NCBI GenBank assembly: GCA_014729455.1
Contig: WJJW01000473.1
Location: 1 to 9,753 of the forward strand
Length of the DNA: 9,753 bases
Origin: Candidatus Eiseniibacteriota bacterium
Lineage (GTDB): Bacteria; Eisenbacteria; RBG-16-71-46; CAIMUX01; VGJL01
Direction: 5' to 3'
Shown in pieces: positions 1-6,996 of the stretch. Each line of letters starts with the position of its first letter. The first letter of the stretch is position 1. The notes under the pieces were generated by a model. The model saw nothing but the letters and a program-made list of their open reading frames with translations, had not been told where the DNA came from and searched no databases. A program made the position numbers and the translations under genes.

Positions 1-1053
1 GCCCTGGGAGCGGGGCTCCTCGGGATTCCGCACTGGCACGCGCGCCGGCGCCGCAAGAAGGGACGCTGGGGGATCGTGCTCCGGTACCACCGGGTGATCC
101 CCGACGCTGAACCGCCCGCCTACTACGAAATGGGGATCCGCACGAGCCTGTTCAAGCGGCAGGTCGATTGGATCGCCGAGCGGCTCCACGTCGTCTCTCT
201 CGAGGAGCTGCTCTGGTGGAAGCGTACTGCGCGGACCCCTCCCGAGGATCTCGTGGTGCTCACCTTCGACGACGGCTACCGCGACAACCTGACCGAGGCG
301 AGCCCGATCCTGTTGCGCCACCACCTTCCGGCGACGTTCTACGTCACGACCGATTGCCTCACCGAGCGGATGCCGTTCTGGCCGGAGACCCTCGACCGGT
401 TGATCCGGAAGACGGCCCGAAGCCAGCTCTCTCTCGACCTCTTCGGCACCCGGCTCGAGCTGCCGGTCGCCAGCGACGAGGACCGCCGCGTGGTCTGCCG
501 CGAGCTGATCGATCGCCTGCGGAAGCGTCCGATGGTGGAGATCGCGCTCGGCATGGAGCGGATCGCGCGCTCCGCGTCGGTGGCCGTCGAGGAGGCGCGC
601 GCGGAGACGCCGGCGGTGATGAACGAGATGGACCTTCGCAGCCTCGTCGCCTCCGGGTTCTCGATCGGCTCCCACACGGTGACCCATCCATACCTGCCCG
701 CGGAGGATTCCGGTCGCCAGGAGCGGGAGCTGGTCGAGTCGCGCCGCCGCCTCGAGGAGGCGATCGGGCGCCCGGTGCTCGATTTCTGCTATCCCGGGGG
801 CGGCTACACGGCGGAGACGGTCCGGCTCGCGGAGCAAGCGGGATACCGGAGCGCGGTGACCAGCGATCTCGGGATCACCGGGTTCGCCGCCGACCCGTTC
901 CGGCTGCCGCGAGTGGGTGTGGGCCGGGCGCTGGCGACCGGCCCACGCGGTTCGTTTTCCGGGATCTTGATGCGCGCGGAGGTGAGCGGCCTGTTCACCG
1001 CCCTCTACCGCGGCAGGCGACGGCGGGCGACGCCGCCGCCTACCGGCGGATGA
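1..1053 (+). CDS. Polysaccharide deacetylase family protein (NodB fold), 5'-truncated by window edge
   Basis: Metal-dependent de-N-acetylase of carbohydrate esterase family 4 type, which removes acetyl groups from N-acetylated sugars of an exopolysaccharide or cell-wall polymer; the substrate cannot be told from sequence. Seen: a YHRV segment near nt 85-96, the NodB motif TFDDG at nt 262-276 (catalytic and metal aspartates), the second metal motif HTVTHP at nt 673-690, a YPGGG loop at nt 790-804, and a late LPRV segment. An insertion of roughly 100 residues lies between the first two motifs, as in many exopolysaccharide-cluster members. The frame stays open to nt 1, so the GTG at 76 is probably internal: it would begin right at the first core strand. 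The upstream residues are a hydrophobic stretch then RRRRKK, as often precedes YHRV in this family, so the true start lies outside the window. The stop at 1051-1053 overlaps the end of the convergent Fn3 gene. Family call is secure; substrate unknown. Confidence 0.92.
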   Translation, partial: ALGAGLLGIPHWHARRRRKKGRWGIVLRYHRVIPDAEPPAYYEMGIRTSLFKRQVDWIAERLHVVSLEELLWWKRTARTPPEDLVVLTFDDGYRDNLTEASPILLRHHLPATFYVTTDCLTERMPFWPETLDRLIRKTARSQLSLDLFGTRLELPVASDEDRRVVCRELIDRLRKRPMVEIALGMERIARSASVAVEEARAETPAVMNEMDLRSLVASGFSIGSHTVTHPYLPAEDSGRQERELVESRRRLEEAIGRPVLDFCYPGGGYTAETVRLAEQAGYRSAVTSDLGITGFAADPFRLPRVGVGRALATGPRGSFSGILMRAEVSGLFTALYRGRRRRATPPPTGG

Positions 1054-4000
1054 TCAGCTTGCGGACTTCCGATCGCTCCGCGGTCTCGATCCGGAGGAAG
1101 TAGAGGCCCGACGAGAGCGATCCCCCCTCCTCCCGAGACGGTTCGAACGACCAGGAGTGGATCCCCGCCTCGACGGTCTCGTTCCGGAGGACCGCGACCC
1201 GTCGCCCCGAGGGATCGTACAGCCCGATCCGGATCGTTCCCCGCTGCGGCAGCTCGAAGCGGAGCGTCACCGCGGCGGGCGCGGGGTTGGGGAACGGGCC
1301 GTCGATCCGCACGCCGGCCGCCGGGCCGTCGAAACGGATCCGAATCGGTTCGAAGGGACGCCGGTAGCCGCGCGGGGAGACCGCGCAGATCCGGTACAGG
1401 TAGCTGCCGGGATCGATCGGCTCCAGGAAGTGGTACGGTCCGTCGCCGGTGATCGGTCCCTGGGTCCGTGCGGCCCAGGTCTCCCCTTCATCCTCGGAGC
1501 GCTCGACGACGAAGCCGGCGAACCGATCGCCGGACGTCGCCGACCAGCTCAAATGCACGCGCGACTCCCCTTCCTCCGGGACCGTCTCGACGATCGCGTC
1601 CGCGCCGAACTCCTCGATGACCGGCAGGAACCCCTCCAGTCGCGTCCGCACGAGGACCTCGGGGCTGCGCGCGGAGTGGTTCCCCGCCGCGTCGACCGCC
1701 TCGACCGTGTAGGCGTACTCGACGTCGGGCAGGACCAGCGCGTCGACGTACTCGGTCCCCTCGAGATCGAGGAAGGCGACCGATTCGTTCGATCCCGGGC
1801 TCGTCTCCCGGCGGTAGAGGACGTACTCGACCACGTCCGGATCCGGCGAAGGGGACCAGCGCAGCACGATCCGGTCGTCCGCGTCGGTCGCATCGATCTC
1901 CTCCGGGGCGGTCGGGGCGTTCGTATCCAGGGGAGGCGGGGTCCGGACCATCGCGTCGGGGGAGCAGGGGGAACGGTTGCCGGACTCGTCGACCGCCCGC
2001 AGCGAGAAGTGGTGCTCCGTGTCCTCCGCGAGGCCGCCGACGACGAAGCTCTCCGTCTCGCCCGCCGCCGCCGGCTCGACGTCGATCGCCACCGGGATCG
2101 CTTCCGCCCAGTTCGTCGCATCGATCGGGCCGGTGGAACGCCGCAGCTCGTAGCGCGTCGCGGTTCCTTCCGAGCCGTCGTCGCCGACCGCCGTCCAGGT
2201 CAGCATCGCCTGCGTCTGGCCGACCGGGTTGCCGGCGAGATCCTCGATCCGCGCCGGGGCGATCACGTCACCGGGGTCGGGAGGGGACGCCGTCGACGCC
2301 TCCGCGCGGTTCGACGGGCTCGAGACGTTGCCCGCGGCGTCGACCGCCCGCAGGGCGAAGGTGTACGCCGTCGCCGGCTCGAGACCGTCCACCCGGAACC
2401 GCTCCGGTTCCCCAGGCTCGGATGGAGGCGGCAGCGCCCCCGCGGAGGTCGCCTCCTCCCAGGTCTCCTCGTCCAGCGGGCCGGTGGAGTAGCGCAGCTC
2501 GTAGGCCGCGCAGATCCCCCGGTCGTCGCCCGGCGCGGTCCAGGTCAGCAGAATCGAGATGGTATCGGCTTCCGCCACCGCGAGATCGGTGACGACCGCG
2601 GGTGGGGTCGTATCGGGGGCCGCGAGCGTGGCCGCTTCGAGCGACGGGGAGACCGGTCCTCGATTTCCGGCGCCGTCGACCGCGCGCACGGCGAAGAAGT
2701 AGGTGGTCTCGGGATCGAGCCCGTCGACCCGGAGCGTTTCCGCTTCGCCGGCCGGACGACATTCGGGGTGCGGCAGGATCGGAATCCCCTCGTCCCAGGC
2801 GTCCCCGTCCAGCGGACGGTCCGACCGGCGCAGGTCGTAGTACGCCGCCTGGCCGTCGTTCCCGTCGTCGCCCGGCGCGGTCCATGCCAGCACCAGCTCC
2901 TCGATCGCGACGTCGAGGACCGACAGGTCACGGATCATCGCCGGCGCGATCGTGTCGGGAAGCTCGTCGGGCGGCAGGGTCGACCCCTCGACGCTCGGAG
3001 AGACCGTCGCGGCATTCTCCCGCGCGTCGATCGCCCGCACGGCGAAGTAGTACGTCGTCTCCGGCAGCAGACCGGTCACCACGACCTCTTCGAGCGCTCC
3101 GGGTTCCGACGGGACGGGAGCCTCGACCACCGCTCCCTGCTCCCAGTTCGCGCTGTCCAGCGGGAACGAGGCGAACCGGAGATCGTAGCGGTCGACCCGC
3201 GGATCCTCGAGACAGTCGGGCGGGATCGAATCGGCCGGCGCATGCCAGCGCAGCGTGATCGTCGTCATCGTCGCGGGACCGGCGACCAGATCGGAGATCC
3301 GATGCGGCGGGGCGTCATCCGGGGCGGAGGTGGTCGTCGCCTCGAGAACGGCGCCCAGATCGGCGAGGTTGCCCGCCTCGTCCCGCGCCCGGATCGCGAA
3401 GTAGTAGGTCGCTCCCGGCTCGAGCCCCGGCACGAGGACCGAGTCGAGCTGTCCCGGTGCGCTCGGCGTCGGCAGATCCGGGATGGCGGGTGTATCGTCC
3501 CAGCTCTCGGCATCGATCGGCTCGGTGTCGTAGCGCCCCTCGTAGAGCGCGCACGCCTCGGTCTCCTCGTCGTCGTGCGGGGCGGTCCAGACGAGCTGCA
3601 GCGATCGGTGCCGGATGTTCTCCGCGGAGATGTCATCGATGACGGTCGGCGCGATCACGTCCGGGACCGGATGGGTCGTGGCGGAGACGAGATTCGAGAT
3701 CCCGCTCCAGTTGCCCGCGTCGTCCCCGACCTTCAACGCGAAGTAGTAGTGAGTGTTCGCCTGCAGCTCCGAGTCGACGAAGTACTCGGTCTCTCCCGGT
3801 TCGCCGGGCGGTGGCTCGCCCTCGCACGGGATCGCGTCATCCCAGTTCGATTCGTCGATCGGGCTCTGGGAGCAGCGAACGTCGTAGGCACTGGCGCGGC
3901 CGTTCTCCCCGTCGTCGCCGGTCGCCGTCCACGAGAGAGTGACCGAGTGCTGCGCGACGTCGAAGACCGAGAGGTCGTCCACTCCGCCGGGCGGGACCCC

Positions 4001-6643
4001 GTCGGGGGGCGCCGGCAGCGTGGTTCCCTGGGCCTCGTTGGAGAGGCCGCTCCAGTTGAACGATTCGTCCCGGACCTTCAACGCGAAGTGGTACGTCGTC
4101 TCTGCGGCGAGCCCCTCGACCGTGAACGACTCTTCCGTGCCGGCCGGATCCGGGTTCGGCTCGCCCTCGACCGCGGTGGCCGAGTCCCAGGTCTCCTCAT
4201 CGATCGGCTCTTGCGCGTACCGGAGGTCGTACAGCACCGCCTGACCGGCTTCGCCGTCGTCGCCGACCGCCGTCCAGCGCAGTGCGACCGTCGTTTCCGT
4301 CGTCCCTTCGGAAGCCAGATCGTCCACGTCCGCCGGCGGGGTCTGGTCCTCCTCGAGCGTGGCGCCGATCACGACGTTCGAGAGATCGCTCCAGTTGCCC
4401 GCGTCGTCGGAGACGCGCAGCGCCAGGTGGTAGGTCGTCAGCGGCTCGAGGTCGCCGACGGCGAAATGCTCCGCCTGTCCGGCAGGCTTGGGATTCGGCT
4501 CCCCCTCCACCTGGGTCGCGAACTCCCAGCTCTCCTCGTCGATCGGCTCCTGCGCGTACCGGATGTCGTAGAGGGTCGCCTGACCCTCGTTGCCGTCGTC
4601 CCCCGACGCCGTCCAGGCGAGGGCGACCGCGCGGTCGCTGGTCCAGGAGACCTGGAGGTTGGTCACCGCCGCCGGCGGGACCCCGTCCCCGACCGTCAGG
4701 GTGCTCGCGGGCAGGACGTTCGACAGGTCGCTCCAGTTCGGAACCTCGTCCCCCACCTTCAATGCGAAGTAGTACTGCGTCGCCGACTCGAGGCCCGTCA
4801 CCTCGAACAGCTCCGCCTGGCCGGGCAGGCGCGGATCGGGTTCCCCGGCAACCGGAGTCGCCGACTCCCAGCTCGTCTCGTCGATCGGCTCGGTGTCGTA
4901 GCGCAGGTCGTAGGTCGTCGCCTGGCCCTCGTCCCCGTCGTCGCCGACCGCCTTCCAGGTCAGCAGGATCGAGTCGAGGCGGCGGGCCAGCAGCGACAGG
5001 TTCTCGACGTCGGCCGGCGGGATCGTGTCGGCGACCGGGTCGGTCGTTCCTTCGGCGACGTTGGAGAGTCCGCTCCAGTTGGGGACCTCGTCGCCGACCT
5101 TCAGGGCGAAGTAGTACGTGGTCTCGGGCTCCAGTCCGCCGACCGAGAAGCTCTCCGCCTGACCGGCCGTCTTCGGGTTCGGCTCCCCCTCGGCCTGCGT
5201 CGCCGAATCCCAGGTCTCCGGGTCGATCGGCTCCGTGTCGTAGCGCAGGTCGTAGACGCTGGCCGTCCCTTCGTCCCCATCGTCCCCGACGGCGGACCAG
5301 GAGAGCAGCATGCTCCCGGCCGTTCCGCCGACCACCGTGAGGTTGTCGACCTCTGCCGGCGGGACCGTGTCGTCCACGGAGCCCGAGGTCTCTCCCTCGG
5401 CGATGTTGGAGAGTCCGCTCCAGTTGGGGACCTCGTCGGCGACCTTCAAGGCGAAGTAGTAGGTGGTCCCGGGGGAGAGGCCGTAGACGGCGAAGGTCTC
5501 CTCCTCCCCGGCGGGATCCGGGTCGGGCTCTTCGTCGACCTGCGTGGCGGAGTCCCAGGACTGGGCGGTGATCGGCTCGGTGTCGTAGCGGAGATCGTAC
5601 TGGCTGGCCGTTCCGGACTCGCCGTCGTCGCCGACGGCGGTCCAGGAGAGGAGCAGCGCGGTGTCGATCCGATCGATCACGGCGAGATCGTCGACGTCGG
5701 CCGGCGGGACCGTATCCCCGCCGCCGCCGGTATCGGTCGTTCCCTCGGCGACGTTGGAGAGCTCGCTCCAGTTGGGGACCTCGTCGGCGACCTTCAGGGC
5801 GAAGTAGTAGGTCGTTTCGGGAGAGAGCCCCGCGACGTCGATCTCCTCGGTCTGCCCGGCCTGCTTGGGCGGCGGTTCGCCGTTCACGTGGGTCGCGGCG
5901 GCCCAGGACTGGGCGGTGATCGGCTCGGTGTCGTACCGCAGATCGTAGGCGGAGGCCTGTCCTTGGCCGCCGTCATCGCCGACGGCGGTCCACGTGAGGG
6001 TGATCCGGTCGACGTCGTTGCCGGCGACCGCGAGGTCCGTCACGGCGCCGGGCGGAACGATGTCTCCTCCCCCTTGCCCGCCGGTCGTTCCTTCGGCGAC
6101 GTTGGAGAGCTCGCTCCAGTTGGGGATCTCATCGCCGACTTTCAATCCGATGTAATAGGTCGTTCCCGGCGACAGTCCGGAGACGGTGAACGTCTCCTCC
6201 TCGCCCGCCTGGCCCGGCCACGGCTCTCCGGTCGCCCGGGTCGCCGAGCTCCAGCTCGTCTCGTTGATCGGGAAGGTGGCGTACCGGACGTCGTAGACCG
6301 AAGCCTGGCCCGCACCGCCGTCGTCTCCGACCGCGGTCCAGGCGAGCGTGACCGAGGACGAGGTCGTCCCGGTGACGGAGAGGTCGTCGACCGTTCCCGG
6401 TGGAATGACGTCGTTCTCCGCGCCGGTCGGCAAGATCGAGACCGGAGAGACTTCCTGGGACTGGAACGCGATATCCCCCGCCGGGCCGGGAGCGACGCTT
6501 CCGGCCAGGAGATCGTCGCCCTGCCAAACGTCATACGTGGTCTGGCGATCGAGACCGAAGACGTAATGTCGAACGGTCCCCCAGGCGTGGGTTGCGGAGG
6601 CGGCCAGCAAGAGCAATGCGCACAGGAGAGTGCGACGATGCAT
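1040..6643 (-). CDS. Giant secreted Fn3-repeat protein with C-terminal Por/T9SS-type sorting-like domain (1867 aa)
   Basis: Probable surface or secreted protein; no enzymatic domain seen, so an adhesive, structural or scaffold role is inferred. Order: signal peptide about residues 1-20 (basic MHRR, leucine-rich core, likely cut after THA); small beta-rich cap 21-77; thirteen Fn3-like units 78-1572, typically 114 residues; two divergent Fn3-like domains 1573-1671 and 1672-1777; C-terminal domain 1778-1867 with a PNPAP opening, LYDPSGRRV, an SSGLYFLRI strand and basic end KLIIRR, matching the FlgD-Ig-like/Por secretion sorting pattern (TIGR04183-like). The start at 6643 is chosen because GGAGGA sits 4 nt upstream and the signal peptide follows at once; the in-frame extension to 6778 adds 45 residues with no such features. 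A sigma-54-like element lies 66 nt upstream. The 3' end overlaps the deacetylase gene by 14 bp. Product name is descriptive; the domain reading is strong, the secretion route inferred. Confidence 0.93.
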   Translation of the reverse strand: MHRRTLLCALLLLAASATHAWGTVRHYVFGLDRQTTYDVWQGDDLLAGSVAPGPAGDIAFQSQEVSPVSILPTGAENDVIPPGTVDDLSVTGTTSSSVTLAWTAVGDDGGAGQASVYDVRYATFPINETSWSSATRATGEPWPGQAGEEETFTVSGLSPGTTYYIGLKVGDEIPNWSELSNVAEGTTGGQGGGDIVPPGAVTDLAVAGNDVDRITLTWTAVGDDGGQGQASAYDLRYDTEPITAQSWAAATHVNGEPPPKQAGQTEEIDVAGLSPETTYYFALKVADEVPNWSELSNVAEGTTDTGGGGDTVPPADVDDLAVIDRIDTALLLSWTAVGDDGESGTASQYDLRYDTEPITAQSWDSATQVDEEPDPDPAGEEETFAVYGLSPGTTYYFALKVADEVPNWSGLSNIAEGETSGSVDDTVPPAEVDNLTVVGGTAGSMLLSWSAVGDDGDEGTASVYDLRYDTEPIDPETWDSATQAEGEPNPKTAGQAESFSVGGLEPETTYYFALKVGDEVPNWSGLSNVAEGTTDPVADTIPPADVENLSLLARRLDSILLTWKAVGDDGDEGQATTYDLRYDTEPIDETSWESATPVAGEPDPRLPGQAELFEVTGLESATQYYFALKVGDEVPNWSDLSNVLPASTLTVGDGVPPAAVTNLQVSWTSDRAVALAWTASGDDGNEGQATLYDIRYAQEPIDEESWEFATQVEGEPNPKPAGQAEHFAVGDLEPLTTYHLALRVSDDAGNWSDLSNVVIGATLEEDQTPPADVDDLASEGTTETTVALRWTAVGDDGEAGQAVLYDLRYAQEPIDEETWDSATAVEGEPNPDPAGTEESFTVEGLAAETTYHFALKVRDESFNWSGLSNEAQGTTLPAPPDGVPPGGVDDLSVFDVAQHSVTLSWTATGDDGENGRASAYDVRCSQSPIDESNWDDAIPCEGEPPPGEPGETEYFVDSELQANTHYYFALKVGDDAGNWSGISNLVSATTHPVPDVIAPTVIDDISAENIRHRSLQLVWTAPHDDEETEACALYEGRYDTEPIDAESWDDTPAIPDLPTPSAPGQLDSVLVPGLEPGATYYFAIRARDEAGNLADLGAVLEATTTSAPDDAPPHRISDLVAGPATMTTITLRWHAPADSIPPDCLEDPRVDRYDLRFASFPLDSANWEQGAVVEAPVPSEPGALEEVVVTGLLPETTYYFAVRAIDARENAATVSPSVEGSTLPPDELPDTIAPAMIRDLSVLDVAIEELVLAWTAPGDDGNDGQAAYYDLRRSDRPLDGDAWDEGIPILPHPECRPAGEAETLRVDGLDPETTYFFAVRAVDGAGNRGPVSPSLEAATLAAPDTTPPAVVTDLAVAEADTISILLTWTAPGDDRGICAAYELRYSTGPLDEETWEEATSAGALPPPSEPGEPERFRVDGLEPATAYTFALRAVDAAGNVSSPSNRAEASTASPPDPGDVIAPARIEDLAGNPVGQTQAMLTWTAVGDDGSEGTATRYELRRSTGPIDATNWAEAIPVAIDVEPAAAGETESFVVGGLAEDTEHHFSLRAVDESGNRSPCSPDAMVRTPPPLDTNAPTAPEEIDATDADDRIVLRWSPSPDPDVVEYVLYRRETSPGSNESVAFLDLEGTEYVDALVLPDVEYAYTVEAVDAAGNHSARSPEVLVRTRLEGFLPVIEEFGADAIVETVPEEGESRVHLSWSATSGDRFAGFVVERSEDEGETWAARTQGPITGDGPYHFLEPIDPGSYLYRICAVSPRGYRRPFEPIRIRFDGPAAGVRIDGPFPNPAPAAVTLRFELPQRGTIRIGLYDPSGRRVAVLRNETVEAGIHSWSFEPSREEGGSLSSGLYFLRIETAERSEVRKLIIRR
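1043..1312 (-). other. C-terminal FlgD-Ig-like / Por secretion sorting-like domain
   Basis: Last 90 residues of the Fn3 protein. The pattern is GPFPNPAPAAVTLRFELP, then a strand with LYDPSGRRVAVL, an AGIHSWSFEP segment, SSGLYFLRIE and a basic terminal strand ending KLIIRR. This is the family layout of type A sorting domains (YPNPF, DxxGRxV, SGxYFxR, KxxxxR). In Bacteroidetes such domains direct outer-membrane export and surface attachment by the type IX system. Many related FCB bacteria carry look-alikes whose export route is unproven. No secretion machinery gene is visible here. Confidence 0.8.
1313..1927 (-). other. Two divergent Fn3-like domains (R14, R15) of the giant protein
   Basis: Residues 1573-1671 and 1672-1777 of the Fn3 protein. 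R14 begins D-T-N-A-P-T-A-P, keeps a VLRWSPSPDPDV strand, YVLYRR and an AYTVEAVDAAGN strand, and lacks the GDDG loop and GEP segment of the array, so it is closer to an ordinary Fn3 domain. R15 has HLSWSAT, FVVERSEDEGETW and YLYRICAVSPRG, again a plausible Fn3-type sandwich though more divergent. They connect the repetitive region to the sorting-like C-terminus. The assignment rests on strand pattern by eye. Confidence 0.65.
1928..6412 (-). repeat. Tandem array of 13 Fn3-like coding repeats (about 342 bp each)
   Basis: Units in coding order (R1 to R13): 6065-6412, 5717-6064, 5372-5716, 5030-5371, 4688-5029, 4346-4687, 4004-4345, 3662-4003, 3320-3661, 2957-3319, 2615-2956, 2270-2614, 1928-2269. 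Most are exactly 114 codons; R1 and R2 are 116 with glycine-rich linkers, R10 is 121 because of a loop insertion. Each opens with a D-x-x-(P/A)-P linker, then a W-T-A strand, a GDDG loop, Y-(D/E)-(L/V/I)-R, a proline-rich GEP segment, and a TTYYFALKV-type strand. R1-R8 share an NWSxLSN-type end (NWSGISN in R8); R9-R13 lack it and end in GN-rich variants. R1-R4 are the most alike, including long near-identical DNA stretches. Units are longer than a typical Fn3 domain of about 90 residues, owing mainly to the GDDG loop and the segment after the YDLR strand. Confidence 0.9.
5030..6412 (-). repeat. High-similarity repeat block (R1-R4), probable recent duplication or homogenisation
   Basis: Repeats R1-R4 share long near-identical DNA. 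For example, R2 and R3 differ by only a few bases across the stretch coding for YDLRYDTEPITAQSW, and R1 and R2 share a common run of about 35 bp around the SNVAEGTT end, near 6088-6123 and 5741-5776. At protein level YDLRYDTEPI and DEVPNWS recur nearly unchanged in R2-R5. Later units differ by many more substitutions. This is the pattern expected of recent unequal crossing-over or gene conversion at the N-terminal end of the array. It also means that the copy number in a short-read assembly of this region may be unreliable. Confidence 0.75.
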
Positions 6644-6647
6644 TCGT

Positions 6648-6653
6648 TCCTCC
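6648..6653 (-). promoter_or_regulatory. Shine-Dalgarno site deciding the Fn3-protein start
   Basis: Read on the minus strand, GGAGGA is followed by ACGA and then the ATG at 6643. Together with the signal peptide that begins at that ATG, it selects this start over the 45-codon upstream in-frame extension. Confidence 0.8.
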
Positions 6654-6708
6654 GGGGAAGGGAGTCTTGTCAGGTTCGAGCACCCGGCCCGCGGCCCGTT
6701 CCCTCTAA

Positions 6709-6724
6709 GGCAAGATCGCTGCCA
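6709..6724 (-). promoter_or_regulatory. Candidate sigma-54 (RpoN) -24/-12 promoter for the Fn3-repeat gene
   Basis: On the minus strand the sequence is TGGCAGCGATCTTGCC. It matches the sigma-54 consensus core TGGCA...TTGC, with the invariant GG and GC separated by exactly 10 nt (GG at 6723-6722, GC at 6711-6710). Mismatches to the full consensus lie at the two bases after TGGCA and at the last base. Transcription would start near 6698, giving a leader of about 55 nt to the ATG at 6643. I did not identify an upstream activator site. A chance match is possible, but spacing, orientation and distance all fit. Confidence 0.4.
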
Positions 6725-6899
6725 GTTCTCCTCACCTGCGGGGAGAATCCCCCGGCCCCCGAACGACTTCCTTTGCAATGAGTTGGAGCCGCTCCAGCGG
6801 AGGGCTGGTATGCTTCGATAAGGGGGAACGATCGAAGGCGGTCGCTTTTCGCACGGAAACGGATGGAAAATGCACGCCCCGCTCCGGCCCGTCGTCTCG

Positions 6900-6927
6900 T
6901 TGACCGGTTCCGCGCGGGGGTGATAGC
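6900..6927 (+). promoter_or_regulatory. Weak sigma-70-like promoter candidate for the carboxypeptidase operon
   Basis: TTGACC at 6900-6905 matches five of six bases of the -35 consensus. A poor -10 candidate, GATAGC at 6922-6927, follows with 16-bp spacing and matches only three of six. The transcript would start roughly 60-65 nt before the ATG at 6998. Promoter rules in this lineage are unknown, so this is tentative. Confidence 0.25.
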
Positions 6928-6982
6928 GTCCATCGATGCGGGCAGCTTCTTAACTCGTTGCTGGGAAAGGTTTCATCACATC

Positions 6983-6996
6983 AGAGGGGGAAGGGG
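6983..6996 (+). promoter_or_regulatory. Purine-rich ribosome binding region for the first carboxypeptidase
   Basis: The run AGAGGGGGAAGGGG ends one base before the ATG at 6998. The GAGG at 6984-6987 has a 10-nt spacing to that ATG. It favours this start, which opens directly on a signal-peptide sequence, over the ATG at 6863. Confidence 0.6.

Noticed and set aside
76..78. GTG at 76 as the true deacetylase start
   Set aside because: The frame is open to the window edge with family-like residues upstream, and starting here would remove the region that normally precedes the first core strand.
168..1103. 311-codon plus-strand frame overlapping the deacetylase
   Set aside because: Out-of-frame shadow; the other frame carries TFDDG, HTVTHP and the other NodB motifs.
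1928..6412. CRISPR array or non-coding satellite
   Set aside because: The repeat period is about 342 bp with no short repeat-spacer alternation, and units differ mostly by substitutions that keep an Fn3 reading frame.
6644..6778. N-terminal extension of the Fn3 protein to 6778
   Set aside because: The extra 45 residues have no signal character and would place the real signal peptide internally. GGAGGA just before the ATG at 6643 decides the shorter start, and the sigma-54-like element would otherwise be coding.
1157..6781. 1874-codon plus-strand open frame as a gene
   Set aside because: Its translation is arginine-, valine- and aspartate-rich with no recognisable domain, signal or ribosome site, while the opposite strand encodes clear Fn3 repeats with a signal peptide, a Shine-Dalgarno site and a known C-terminal domain. 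It is a shadow of the Fn3 gene.
6740..6796. Short inverted repeats (GGGG/CCCC at 6740-6752 and TGGAG/CTCCA at 6784-6796) as terminators or operators
   Set aside because: Stems are only 4-5 bp in a G+C-rich background, with no T-tract, so chance explains them.
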